A stretch of DNA of 64,000 nt, taken from Gnetum montanum (Eukaryota > Streptophyta > Gnetopsida > Gnetales > Gnetaceae). The notes beneath the pieces were generated by a model that saw only the letters and a list, made by a program, of their open reading frames with translations, did not search any database and had not been told where the DNA came from. A program made the position numbers and the translations under genes. Location: NCBI GenBank assembly GCA_015680685.1, contig MNCI01005943.1, positions 549,451-613,450 on the forward strand. The letters run 5' to 3'. Positions 45,904-57,214 of this stretch are shown one piece after another; position 1 is the stretch's first letter; each line of letters opens with the position of its first letter.

Positions 45904-46791
45904 TGATGAGTGACAAGTAAACCTTATGCCCAACCATATGAATCACTAAGTGTTCATGCATGATCCAATCAAATTTTGTCAACTTATTGCCTTCTAAGTA
46001 CATTGGTCTCTAGAAAGTGAAATTGATGATTGCAATTTTTGTCTTCCCAATTACACTTGTAAAATGCAAAGGTATGGTTAAGTGTAGCTAAGACATATGA
46101 TTTTTATCTTTTTTTTTTATGTTTTATGTTTTAAGTCACCTAAGGGTAAAGAATAATGTATAAAATAAAATAATTAAATTATTAATTTAATCTAACTAGC
46201 TACACCTAATTGATTCTAACATAAGCATCCGTTCCAACTTGTTGTACACATCCTGAACATGTCTAACACTACTGGGTTGCCAAACATTAAGTGTTACTGG
46301 GATTACCAAGTGCCAAGCGTATGTTTGAAGTGGTCATACTTATGTGCTTAATTAATTACTATTTAATCTAGCTTAATTTAGCTTAATTACTTAAAGCATT
46401 AAAAGAAATTACATAAAACATTAAATTCATAAATAAATAATTAATCTATTTCAAAGTGTTGCAAGGTTTATTAAAAAGCTCGTCTTTATTGTTGCACACA
46501 CTACCATGCTCAAGTACAACAATGCTCAAATAAAGATCTGTACACTCTTTGACTTCAATTGTGGGCATTTAGAAAAATATTCTAACTTTTAAGTAAGAAA
46601 ATTGCAAGAGCTTTGCTACAACTATGAAAAAATATGCTATAAACATGGTGGGTGAGCACATATTTATAGGTGAAAATAGACATTATGTTAACAATGCCAT
46701 GTCAATGCATCAAATCACACATTGACGTGATTACGTCGATGGGGCTATGTTGATGAGGCCTCGTTGACATAATTCTTGATGCAACTCATCA
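45904..46791 (-). repeat. 5' LTR of element C
   Basis: 888 bp with TGATGAGTGA and ACTCATCA ends. CCTATAAATATG near 46673 on the minus strand is the TATA box. The ACACT copy at 46792 completes the target duplication. Confidence 0.93.
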
Positions 46792-47185
46792 ACACTATTG
46801 ATCATACCAAGTGACAACATTGGTAGGATTACGAAACGTTAATATGTTTATGTTTGGAATTGGTTATACTCATTCCACATACTTAATATGCATGAAATAT
46901 AAAATTATTATTTTAGGTATTTATGAAAAGTAAATCATATTTTAATTGAATGGGAAAGAAATTACATTAAATGTAAATTCTAAGCTAAGTCAAAGTGCAT
47001 AATGAGGGTGAACAAATTTGGATCTTATTGCTGTCATGAACTATGCCCAGGTATAAGATCACTTGAATAAGACTTTGTTAATTAATTCAAGTTACATTGC
47101 AGTCACTTGCTAAGTGTTCTAATTTCTATTGAAACAAACTATAAGATTTTGATTACATTAGTGACTAAAATGATGCCATAAGTGG
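46792..47185 (-). mobile_element. LTR D, middle piece
   Basis: It continues the LTR cut at 33280 (words ACCAAGTGACAACATTGGTA and TTGAATAAGACTTTG correspond to the middle of the family LTR) and ends at the AGTGG duplication of element B1. This stretch is thus sandwiched between two full-length elements. Confidence 0.65.
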
Positions 47186-48721
47186 TGTACTATCCAAAAT
47201 TGTCGGTCTTTGACTAGAATGAAACAGAAACCAAGAGATCCCTGGACAAGCACAAAAGACCCTACCTTCGCTTGAGGGCGAGCTGGAATGGATGAAGGTA
47301 GAGTACCTTGGGTGGTCCGCACGTGGATCAGACAAGGATTTCCCCAACGTATGCCAATATGCAATACGCTGGGTTATGCGTAAACAACGTAATAAACATG
47401 AACCAGAATATAAGCGTGCAAGGAAACAAACACAAAAGTAAACAAGAATAGGTGAAAAATGTAATAGATCTTGACCAGAAATGAAACAACTTTATTGCAA
47501 AAATAATGTAGATTACAGTGCACTGGTCTCAACGCAGTTGTGGATCTGACACAAGGCGGACGAAGAGCCCCAGTGGATGCAGAGGGATGATGGTGTGCCG
47601 GTTTGAACTGTAGGCACAGCGTGAAGGCTATATGCTCAGTGTGCAAGGTTGAAGTCCAGCGTATAGGATGCAGGGTTCTGGATTTTCTTAGTGTGGGTTG
47701 CCCGAATTTTTTCCAAGATGCCTCCAATTTTTCCAATCCTGATCTAGTCAAAAATTAGGGTTTTTATACAAGTTTAGACATTAGACTTGGATCTGAGAGG
47801 GGATGATTGGTTGTGGAGTGCTGGACTCTCAGGTCAGGTGACATGTGGTGCGTTGACCGAGTGTGAAAGAATGAAATTTTACAAGTGTACAACGTGCTTC
47901 ACGCCAGCGTATACTGCTGTACACCAGTGTATACACGCTGGGCATGTGAACTTGGCCTATGGACTTGACTAAAACAAAAGAAGTTATTCGACCCTCGGAT
48001 TTGAATTCGGATGTCATGAGAATGCTGCCTGTGGATGTTCAGCTCGGCTGGCCTTGATCTGACACGGGTCTGGAGAGCTTTGATTAGTGTACATTGTGCT
48101 ACACACTGGGTGTACACATTGTACATACTGGGCATATACGCTGGGCTTACACGCTGTTTGTACACGTTGAGCATGTAGGATGTACATGCTTAGCATATGA
48201 ACTTCAAAGTGCATGATGTCGAGACCAAAGTTTGACTTTTTGGAGCCCATGATGATACCTGATAATTGCTTTGTTCCTGTGAGTTAATGCCTTGTACAAA
48301 ATCTTGCTCTGAAGTGCCATTTCCATGCTGTCTTTGGGATCGCATGCTGGGCGTACACGTCAGTCGTACATGTTGAATGTACATGTAAGGCATGCACGCT
48401 GGACGTGTACACTGGGCATGTACGCTGGGCGTATATGTTGGGAGTGTACGTTGGGAGTATACGTTGGGCGTATATGCTGGGCGTATACGCTGCATACTGC
48501 ATACTTAGTGAGAACCAAGTATCTTGAGCTCCGAATTTGCCATGTTTGATGCCAGATGTCGCCGTGGTCGTCTGTGGGTCCTAAGGAACCGTTTCTTGTT
48601 GAGTTCAACTCTGCTTTAGGCTGTCTGTGGGGCCCTCAAGCTTCAGTCATGCTGGGGAGCGTCATGACTTAGCTCGACTCTTGTTGGAGAAGTACTAAGC
48701 TCAGAATTTTGAGGTGTTTCA
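47186..48721 (-). repeat. 3' LTR of element B1
   Basis: 1536 bp, ends TGTACTATCC and GTGTTTCA on the plus strand, highly similar to 61835-63330. Within it 48340-48500 is a tandem array of 13-14-bp words such as GTACGCTGGGCGTA. Open frames rich in QRxLPTYTPSVHAQ are translations of this array, not genes. Confidence 0.93.
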
Positions 48722-48735
48722 TTGACCCCTCTTTG
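48722..48735 (-). other. Polypurine tract of element B1
   Basis: On the minus strand CAAAGAGGGGTCAA directly precedes the 3' LTR. It is purine-rich and in the expected place, though less regular than in A and C. Confidence 0.5.
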
Positions 48736-50200
48736 TTGATGCTTGGAAGAATCAACTCGAGAAGGATCGACAAAGAAGTACAAAACACCACAAGCAACTT
48801 GGTAAAACTATTATCCTTTGGCACTTGGCCAGATGTCATCTTACCGTGTTTAGTAGTACATAGGATTGGGGAAATGAGATTTGTGTTGGATAGGGAAATG
48901 GAAATTGTAGGGATATGGTAACTGATCAAGGGCTTGTGCATGGTGAAGGGGGATGTGTGTGTAATGTTGATCCTTGTTAGTAGCCATTGTTTAGCAGACT
49001 TGGGACCAGGACATGAGGTGCATGTGCTTTGGCGGAACAAAACTCTTGTTTAGTGTTTAAGAAGACTTGTTGGCACAACCAAAGCCACGTGATGATGTGC
49101 TACATTCTTTGGGAGAACAGGGCCTCTGTTTAGTGTTGAAGGGGACCTGTTGGCAGGTGGCCAAAGCCACGCAACGAGATGTTACTTGTTGGCTTGAATA
49201 TCTTTTTTTTAGGAGCTTTGTTTTGATCTTGTGCACATGCTCAAATACCATGTTGGGGAATGCAGCTGCTTAAAAGTGTTGCAGTGTGCAATGGTATGCT
49301 TAAGGTTTTGGGTGTACTGTGTCTAGGATGTAACTGAGTAGAATATGTTGAGGGATAGGCCAGATATGTAACAGGAGATGTACTAGTGAATGGCTTGATT
49401 AGCCTTGCCACGTGTGTTAGGAACAACATTGTACCTTGCTACCATGATGCAGTGCATTCTTGTACGAATACCTCTGAGTGTCATCCTGCAAACACAACTC
49501 TAAGAAGACAAGAAAACCACGAATGAGTAAGCAAGCTTAGACTTGAATAGCTACTGATGAAACAAAGGCACCGGATGAGATTTCAGGTATTGCATATGAA
49601 TGGCAGCAATGTTGTTAGGATCAACTAATGATGAGCGAGGCAGCGACTCTGATGGAGTTTGAATATGGCCATAGATTGGGAGGCTAGAGATGATGTTGCC
49701 AGTTTATAGTCGCGGTGGACTGTCGTGGGTTAGTTTTACGTCATAACCCGTTGGACGGTGCCGGTTTAGCGTTGTAGCAGATGGTACACTGCTAGTTTAT
49801 AGTCTTGGGGGACCATGAAGAGGCAAACCAGTTTATAGTCTTAGTGGACTCTGGCGAATGAGACTGTGGCAGTTGAATGTCATACCAGATGGGTGCTAGT
49901 TTACTATCATTGTAGACATTCTGTGATATCAGTTTACCATCATGATGCCAGGACGAGTGCGTACCTGAGTCCATGAGCAAACGTGAAATGGTTTCAAGAA
50001 CAAATGGTTGGTCGGATTTGCAAACTCATTCCCTTCCATGTCAGCTAATTTGAATGCTCCATTGTTGTACGCTTTGGTGACCAAGTAGGGCCCTTCCTAA
50101 TTGGCTAAGAATTTGTCCAGGTGTTCCCGAACGGCTTTGAGTACAAGGTCTCCTTCCTTGATAGGGCGCTTATGAACATCGTGTTGATGGCATTGTCGTT
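48736..50200 (-). other. 3' untranslated region of B1 with repeats
   Basis: No coding domain is present. It contains an ~80-bp diverged duplication (49028-49089 and 49108-49170, sharing CTGTTTAGTGTT...TTGGCA...CAAAGCCACG) and an array of AGTTTATAGTC-type words at 49700-49965. Tandem repeats in the 3' region are common in Tat elements. Confidence 0.6.
49700..49965. repeat. Array of AGTTTATAGTC-type words
   Basis: At least six degenerate units of about 40-55 bp, each with (C)AGTTTA(T/C)(A/T)(G/A)TC followed by a GTGGAC-like word. Similar words occur at 51727-51790 and 57215-57390, that is, on both sides of the antisense gene. Confidence 0.6.
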
Positions 50201-50201
50201 G

Positions 50202-50680
50202 TCATTTTTGGTACCATTCAATCTGATCGAGCGCACGTATACATTCTTCCTCCACCGAGTCCAAGTCAACAATGCATAGGTCATTGTTTTGCCCTTCGTC
50301 GAGGAGTCCAGAGAGTGTGATCCTTAAAGACAATACTTGTAACTCCAAGGGTAAAATAGCTTCTGAACCATAAACAAGACTATATGGCGTTTTACCTGTG
50401 GAAGTCCGATGCGTAGTATGATAAGCCCACAGCGCGTATACTAGCTGTTCGTGCCATCTTTTCTTGCTTTGGGTAAGCATCTTTTTAAGTACTGTAATGA
50501 TGGTTTTATTTGTGGCTTCAGCTTGTCCATTGCTCTAAGGGTAGTAAGGGGATGAAAATGAATGTTTGATCCATAGGCTTTCACAGAAAGTTCTAGTTTT
50601 GGCGCTGCTGAATTGTGGCCCGTTATCGGTGACGATGGTCATGGGGATGCCAAAACGGGTCATAATGTTGGAAGCTAATG
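50202..50680 (-). pseudogene. Integrase, C-terminal part, of element B1
   Basis: The frame runs from TRFGIPMTIVTDNGPQFSS (second core Asp) through SNGQAEATNKTI (Glu) to WHEQLVYALWAYHTTHRTST and YGSEAILPLELQV. The zinc finger and first Asp are missing because the second RNase H is fused directly upstream. The copy is inactive. Confidence 0.85.
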
Positions 50681-50940
50681 CTGCCGTAAGGCCCCTAAGG
50701 AGACCTTCATATTCTGCTATGTTGTTGGTACAGTGAAAGTTGAAGCGGTAAGCAAAGGGTCGGATCTCCCCATAGGGATAGGTGATGACGATAGCAGCAC
50801 TCCCCCCTCGAGAGGTGGATGCTCCATCAAAGTTAAAAATAGCTTCGTACTCATCGGGAACTATGTCTATCGTGCTCACATTTTCATCTGGAAACTCTGG
50901 CTCTATTGTTGCTTGATCATGTCTTGGTGATGTAGTTAGT
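50681..50940 (-). pseudogene. Second (archaeal-type) RNase H of element B1, truncated
   Basis: NFDGASTSRGGSAAIVI, CTNNIAEYEGLLRGL match the additional archaeal-type RNase H found in Tat-lineage elements (first catalytic Asp in FDGAS, Glu in AEYEGL). After LTAALASN the frame jumps into integrase, so the C-terminal half is deleted. Confidence 0.82.
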
Positions 50941-51735
50941 TGGTTTGCTATGGCTTGACCCTTGACTGATGATTACGATATGTAATGTAGGTTGAATTCA
51001 GCTATCATGGCTTTCCAACATGCTATTCTTCTTGACTCGTAAATGTTACCCGTGATGGCTCTGAGCACATTATCCTTGCAGATTATATTGGCTTGGTTAT
51101 GGAAGAGGTAATGTCACCATTTCTTTAAGGAAAAGACAAGTGCTAAACATGACCTCTCCACCTCGTTGTACTTCTTCTCGTGGGTCACTAATGCATGGCT
51201 TAAATAGTACACAGGGACTTCGGTTCCATCTTCTCGTTTTTGACAAAGCATAGACACGATTGATGAATCCGACGTGGCAAGGTAGATATAGAAGGATTTG
51301 TTGTTCTGTGGAGGGTACACTGTTGGTAGTTGAGCCAGTGCAGTTTTAATGTGGTCGAAGGCTTGTTGGCACTGTGGAGTCCATTCAAAATGGACATTCT
51401 TATGTAGAAAATGGTTCATAGGTTTCAATTTGTCCATCAATTTTTCTATGAAACGCCTGATGAACTGTAATCTACCTTGTAGACCCCGAAGTTTGGTAAG
51501 GTTGCTTGGTGGTTTTAGATTGATAACAACTTTAGCCTTATCTGGATCTACTCGTATTCCTGTTTTTGACACTACAAAGCCTAGCATCTTGCCTATTTTT
51601 ACCCCGAAGGCACATTTCTTTGGGTTGAGCCTAAGTTCATATTTTAAGCAACGTTTTAGGACCAAATCTAAGTCTTGGATGTGTTGCTCTGGTATTTTTG
51701 ACTTAATTGCAATGTTGTCCACATTAGTTTAAGGC
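50941..51735 (-). pseudogene. RT C-terminal half and first RNase H of element B1
   Basis: Starts inside RT motif 5 as VDNIAIKSK (usual YVDDxxxKS), then HIQDLDLVLKRCLKYELRLN, KCAFGV, MLGFVVSKTGI and LRGLQGRLQFIRRFI. The connection domain is followed by RNase H pieces (YIYLATSDSSIVSML, EVPVYYLSHAL, KKYNEVERSCLALVF). Everything N-terminal to the catalytic pair is absent, and position 51735 abuts the TTTAAGGCC repeat next to the antisense gene. Confidence 0.88.
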
Positions 51736-51790
51736 CTTACCGGGCCGTATATGGCAGTTTAAGGCCTTATCGGGCCGATGCCGTTCGTTC
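51727..51790. repeat. Two TTTAAGGCCTTA-type repeat units at the RT break
   Basis: AGTTTAAGGCCTTACCGGGC and AGTTTAAGGCCTTATCGGGC occur 33 bp apart, right at the truncated RT motif. Related words flank the antisense gene on the other side (57215-57390). Confidence 0.7.
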
Positions 51791-52001
51791 ATGGTGTTTA
51801 GTTGATGTATGATCTGTACTGAGGAGTTTGTGCCAAAATGTTCAGTGTGGGCAATCGAAATTGCTTTGCAAGGGAATATTGTATGTGGTAGTGTTCATTA
51901 TCTCATTAATTTTGTTTTGCATTTGCCTATACTTTGTACTTTGATTAATTTTGATTAAATGAAATAAAATATTCAAGTCGGTGGCGGGGTCAACACGGCG
52001 G

Positions 52002-52012
52002 TATATATATAA
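52002..52012 (+). promoter_or_regulatory. TATA box candidate of the antisense gene
   Basis: TATATATATAA lies 332 bp upstream of the ATG at 52344. The leader between them is built of repeated AGCGTGAACC/AGCGTAAACC words. The promoter call is inferred from position and sequence. Confidence 0.45.
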
Positions 52013-52343
52013 TGCAAGGTGTGAGCATGAACCTGTCAGACAGCGTGAACCTGAGCCAAATCATAGTGTGAGCGTAAACCCAAGTCGCAGCGTAAGCGTA
52101 AACCTAAGTCGCAGCGTGATCGTACATTTCAGGTGACAATTTCAGCGTGAACCTCGGGACCACAACGTCGGCATGAAGGAACAGTCATCTTCATAGCGTA
52201 CAAGATAAAACCCTAGCATGCAGGAATTAATATCCCAACGTGCAGGGTTCAGCTCGGCGTGTAAGATCAAACTCCAGCGTGCAGGTTTCAACTTGGCGTG
52301 AAGACGAAACCCCAGCATGCAGGTTTCAGCTCGACGTGAAGCG

Positions 52344-55300
52344 ATGGGTAAGGGAAAGGAAGTAGAAGGCCGGGGGAGGAAGGAGCCTAGCTTGACCTTC
52401 ACGGAGGAAAGTGAGGCCATGCTTCAGTGTTTGCCTAGGCCTAGGATTCCCTCATGGCTTGGATCAATGCACAGGTAGGCTCTAATGTCACCTCAATTAA
52501 TTACTTTATTTTGTACTTGCTATCTGGGCGTACGGGATTTGCACGAGATCTCTGGTTGTATGTTTCAGCGTATGGGGACGATGTTGAGCGTGAACAGTTT
52601 CCAGCGTGCAGAGTCTGCACGCTAAGTGTAGATAGTTTCTAGCGTGCAGGGTCTGCACCCTGAGCGTAGATAGTTTTTCTAGCGTGTAGGGTCTGCACGT
52701 TGAGCGTAGACAGTTTTTCCAGCGTGTATGGTTTGCACGTTGAACGTAGAGGGTTTTCAGCGTGTAGGGTCTGCACATTGTGCGTAAACAGTTTCTAGCG
52801 TGTAGGGTCTTCATGCTGAGCGTAGACAGTTTTTCCAGCGTGCAGGGTCTGCACGCTGAGCATAGACAGTTTTTCCAGCATGCAGGGTTTGCACGTTGAG
52901 CGTAGAAGGTTTTCAACGTGCAGGGTTTGCATGCTGTGCGTAAACATTTTTCCAGCGTGTAGAGTCTACACACCAAGCGTAAACAGTTTTTCTAGCGTGC
53001 AGGGTTTGCACGCTAAGCATAAACAATTTGTAAATTTTTTGAAGTATTAACCCGAAATGTGGAACTTCATTTCATTATTTCATTTTCTTGTATAACTGAT
53101 TTATGATGGCATTCTGGGTATTTGCAAGGATCCTAAGCCTTTCCTCTTAGTAGTTGAGCTGGTTGGGGTTCTGGCGTGGATTGGGCCCATTGATTCTGAC
53201 GAACTTGCCCCTGATATGACTATTGATAACAATGGGGTATGGTTTAGGGAAGGGGCTTGTGAGTTCCTTACCTTCATTTTAGAGGGGTTCAAAGTAGTAA
53301 TATGGTCCCATCTAAGCGAACAATTAACGCGAAGCGTGCTTGAGACACTGTTGCCAGGATCTTCAAGCGGCGTTGTGGCTTTCATGGTTGACATTGACGA
53401 GGGACCGCTTGCGATTGAGGGCAGTCCCTCTAGAGGGCCCAGATCTACTCGCCTGTTATCACATGTATGGGACTTATTGCCACGTGGCCCTCACTATCTC
53501 AATAGCACCTTATTTTTGGCCGCTCGTGCGCATACATTATTTCAGAACCCTCTGGGCACGGTGTACAGGATGGAGAGGTAAGGTTGTTTAATTTGTCATT
53601 TCTATTCTGTTGTTTAGTGTTTGTTCCTATTCTGAAGACTGTTCATTTGCAGGCCCCAAGTTGACAAAGATGGAATATGTGTAAGTGACGATGGACTTGC
53701 ACTAGCTCACACTGCTTTAGAGACCTTCATGGCAGGTCCCACTCTCCGTGGAGCTATATTAGCTCAGACTAAGGGTGACATCATTCATTTTCATAAGCAG
53801 TATTTCAGGGCGTTTGCGCAATGTGCAGCTTGAGGGTGGCTACATGGGGATTGGTCACGTAATGGACCGATTTTCCCTCGTGATACTGATTTGGATCCTA
53901 GCAATGTGAATCCCACGACTGAATGTAAGTGATGATATTTCTTTGACGCGTTTAGTTTGTTTGTTCAGCTGGAACGTTGGTTATACTGGTACTATGGTTT
54001 TGCATTGTGCTTATAGTTAATGTCCCCCTTGGTGGAGACCCTATTACGACAGGGTAGACTGAGAGCACCCTATCCATGAAATTTGGGGAAGTCAGCAATG
54101 CGCAGCGATGGTTACGTACCCGTGCCCCACTGCCTGTCGTTCATTGTTTGAATGATGCTGGCCTCATGGAGCTATTCACAACCCCAAGCCCTGATGTCTC
54201 TGTAACTGAAATGATTGGAATTGTTGATTTGTTCAACAACTCTGTCACTTACTATAGCACCCGTATCAAGGGTGTTAAAATAGTCTTTCATCTGTCAGCA
54301 GAGTTCTTTTCAGATCTCTTCGGTGTCCTAGAAGATGGTGTGAACTTGGTTTTGGACAGGGTGCAGAAGGAGCTCCATGTGGTACGTGAGTTGGAAGATT
54401 GGTTGGGCCTTCTCAAGGGCTCTAAGGGGTTCCCAATGCAGGGAACATCAAAGGTGGTGGAAGTCAATGAACTGTATCCCCTGTTTAGGGCACGGGTGTT
54501 TCCTAAATCCCTGTCTCAAGTGAAGAGTCTTGGGGTGGAAGTCGTGCGCATCATGTAGACCATTTTAGAGACTGGGATGCGTTATAATTAGGTCAAATTT
54601 TTGCTGTTGGGTTTCCATGGGGAGATAGTGCGGTTGCGTTCAAACATTGAGGCGTAATCCCATTTTACCTTCGTGTTCTTCGCGGGTTATCTATGTCGCC
54701 TAGCTGAATTTTTGGTGGTTCGTGCAGATAAAATATATGTTTTGTGGGATCGTACTCAATTATCTCACCCATGGATTAACCATTTGTTCGAGGTAGCTGA
54801 GTCTCAAGATGCACCCGAGGGGATCGATGAATCAGTTTCCATCACAGTAGAGGGGTCATCTAGTGGTTCAATCCATACACGTGACAGCGTGGGGTTGGAA
54901 CTAGAAAATGTGCCCTACACTGCTAGGAGGGCTGATCGGGTGATCAAGGAGACCATCGGGAAAGCCAAGTCGAAGGTTCAGAAGAGCGAATGCCCTAGAG
55001 AGGTGGCCCCAACTGTAGAAGAGCCCAGGGTGAAGCGTATACGATTTAAAATGCCTGTGCGAGGTAAGTAAGCTTGATGCACTTGTTTTGTTGCCATCAT
55101 CGTTATTTTCATTGTATTCATTTTTTTCTTTTTTGACTGTTTATAGGAAACTAATGTTGGATCTATAAATGTCTTCAGAGTTGACTTCGGAAGTGAGAAG
55201 ATGGGAGCTAGAAACAATTATTGAGGAGGAGGAAGTCCCAACGGATTTAATTAAGGAGGAAGAGGTCGGCAAAGATCAGGTGGAAGTGACCGAAGAACTG

Positions 55301-56776
55301 GTGCAAGACACCACAGAGACAGAACTGGTCGATGACCGAGATGGTGTTGATAAAATGTTTGATGGCTTCCTCAGGGGAAGATTGGACCTCGGCGATCCTT
55401 TGAACCGGGAAGGAAATAGAGAATCCAGTATTTTTTTGTTTTATTGCGCTACCTTGAGAATCGTTGTTTCCATTACTTGGTGTTTTAATTTTATGTTTTT
55501 TATCACTTTCAGACGAAGATATTGAAACCAGGACGATTCCTACGATGTGGTTAGAAGTGCCTATGATAGTGGTTCCCCCTGAAATGACCACTAAAGCTAA
55601 TCCATCTCGCACTCATGAACTGTTTACTTGGATTTTGTCACCAGTATTGTTGACGAGGTGGTCGAACGCATTCAGCAAGCTCACCTTGAAATAGGTACAG
55701 ATGTCTCAAGCGTTTTTCTTCCTTCAATTTCCACATTCGTTTTTTGTTTTTTCCATCTAGGGTCTAACGCTTGTTCTTCTCATGTGGGTAGGGGCTAAAT
55801 TGAAGTGGGATCCGTCTGAGGCTATTTGTATTGACAGCTTGCCTACACTACCACCAAAAGTAGAACAAGTACCGAGACAAGTCTATGATGAGGTGGCGGA
55901 ATGCCTTGTGCATAATGCCAAATCGCTTTGGACCTGTAGGTGCTCCATTGAACAACTATGGTTGCAGATCCAGGCAAGGGAAAGAGAGGTTTTCAAGTTA
56001 TCAGTCGGACATAATGATCTCAAATCTCGTTATGAGTTCACCTCGGCCAGATTAACAGGTGATCGTTGTTGGCGAACTTCTAAGATCACTTATACCAGAT
56101 ATTGGAATTTGTTGAATTGCCATGTATCACTGACTCAGGAGCTAGTAGAGCGTAAGGCCCAGATGGACTTACTAAACCTCAAGTGTCAGGATTGGAAGGC
56201 TTTCGCTTCTAAGGTGTGAAAGTGGGGTCAAGATGAGAAGAATCATAAGCATCATTACAAGAAGTCATTAAAAGAAGTATCCATAGGGAAGCGTCAGCTG
56301 GAAATGTTCGTTGAAGGTTTAGGGCTGCACTCTGCATTTGATACATTCGCCAAGCATACCGTTGTTGAGATGGAGTCACTGAAGAGGGTAATCATGACTA
56401 CTTCTGGGGAGGTCTCTGTGGGTGAATTTCCCTTGAAATGTCCCACATGGTTGGCGGTCGACAAAGGGAAGTCCTTAGCGAACGTCGATCTGGGCCTTGA
56501 TGGGACTGACTGGGCTAGTGTCTCAGAGGAAGAAATTCTCCGTCGGTTGGAATTCGGTTTAGGGGGGTCTCCTACGGTAAGCCATTTATTCTTATGAATT
56601 TTGTTCACTAAATAACGTTTGGGATTTTTCTCTTTTCTTTTTGTGTTGATTGTTTTTCTTTTACCTTTTCAAAGGGTTAGGGTGATGGTGATGTTCAAGA
56701 AGGTGGCCCCAGCGGAGCGGGGACCCATGGTACTGAAGAGTCCAAAGGGGATAGCCCTCCCAACCTTGATGTTTAG
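52344..56776 (+). pseudogene. Antisense, intron-containing accessory gene of element B1
   Basis: Eight exons can be read: 52344-52474, 53129-53577, 53653-53924, 54017-55063, 55179-55427, 55513-55694, 55792-56576, 56675-56776. All introns are GT-AG and most junctions keep frame (for example MER|PQVD, ESN|EDIE, SPT|G). Exon 1 gives MGKGKEVEGRGRK. Exons 2-3 resemble an FCP1/NIF-type HAD fold (PFLLVVELVGVLAW, FREGACEFLTFILEGFKVVI). Exon 4 has YYSTRIKGVKIVF with FGVLEDGVN, the globular domain also seen in A and C. Exons 5-7 are acidic and then coiled coil with basic stretches; exon 8 ends PPNLDV. About seven stops and a frameshift in exon 6 disable it; the exon 1-2 phase is off by an indel. No start-to-stop protein remains. 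Function unknown. Confidence 0.72.
52601..53029. repeat. Minisatellite of hairpin units in intron 1
   Basis: Eleven units of 38-40 bp. The best copies read AGCGTGCAGGGTCTGCACGCT in two parts: a 9-bp stem, AGCGTGCAG with CTGCACGCT, and a 3-base loop, followed by GAGCGTAGACAGTTTTT. Copies differ by a few substitutions. The same AGCGTGCAG word recurs in the leader (52040-52340), the gag leader (61500-61760) and both LTRs. Confidence 0.85.
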
Positions 56777-57214
56777 TTTTTATTTTGATATTATCATGGC
56801 TCATATTTTTACATGGGTCGTAAGCTGAATGTTTTGCCTTGGGTTGTACATGAATGGATGAATGGAATCAGTTAACTGTTGTAAGTGCCCAACTGTATAT
56901 GACTATATTTTTTTTATTTGAATTTCAAGTTTGTTTTAACACTGACAAACGTAGATTTAAAGTGGAAATCTTTTTGTTCTTTTGGCTCTTGTTGTTTAAA
57001 CATGATGCGGAAATGTAAAATGTTTTGTTTGTTTTGTTGTTCAAGTGAAATGCACGAAGTAGGAATACAAGCAGGAATGTAATCATAATCGAAGGATAAT
57101 TGTGAAAAGGGAAATATATAAAGAAAAAAAAAAGAAACTGTAACTGATAACATGACAATGTAAGCATAAATTCGAACAACGAATTTGAATTTGCAAAAAG
57201 TGTAAGCAAATGGT

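Larger units (their letters stand above)
33281..46791 (-). mobile_element. Element C: full-length Athila-type Ty3/Gypsy retrotransposon
   Basis: Bounded by LTRs at 33281-34151 (3') and 45904-46791 (5') and by ACACT on both sides (33276-33280 and 46792-46796). On the minus strand the order is primer-binding site, gag, protease, RT, RNase H, integrase, spacer, accessory coiled-coil ORF and polypurine tract. RT keeps FLDGYSGYNQI and FMDDFS, placing it in the Athila lineage. Stops are frequent and a solo LTR splits RT at 41204-41733. It is inserted in LTR D. Confidence 0.94.

Noticed and set aside
47829-48608. Several open frames with repeating TPSVHAQ/TYTPNVY protein sequence in the B1 3' LTR (and 61620-63180 in the 5' LTR)
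   Set aside because: They translate the GTACGCTGGGCGTA tandem array in several frames and on both strands; the periodicity comes from the DNA repeat.
52506-52976. A 156-codon Cys-rich repetitive minus-strand frame, and a CRISPR-like look to the array
   Set aside because: It is the hairpin minisatellite of intron 1. Units are contiguous without unique spacers and this is a plant nuclear locus, so it is neither a gene nor a CRISPR array.
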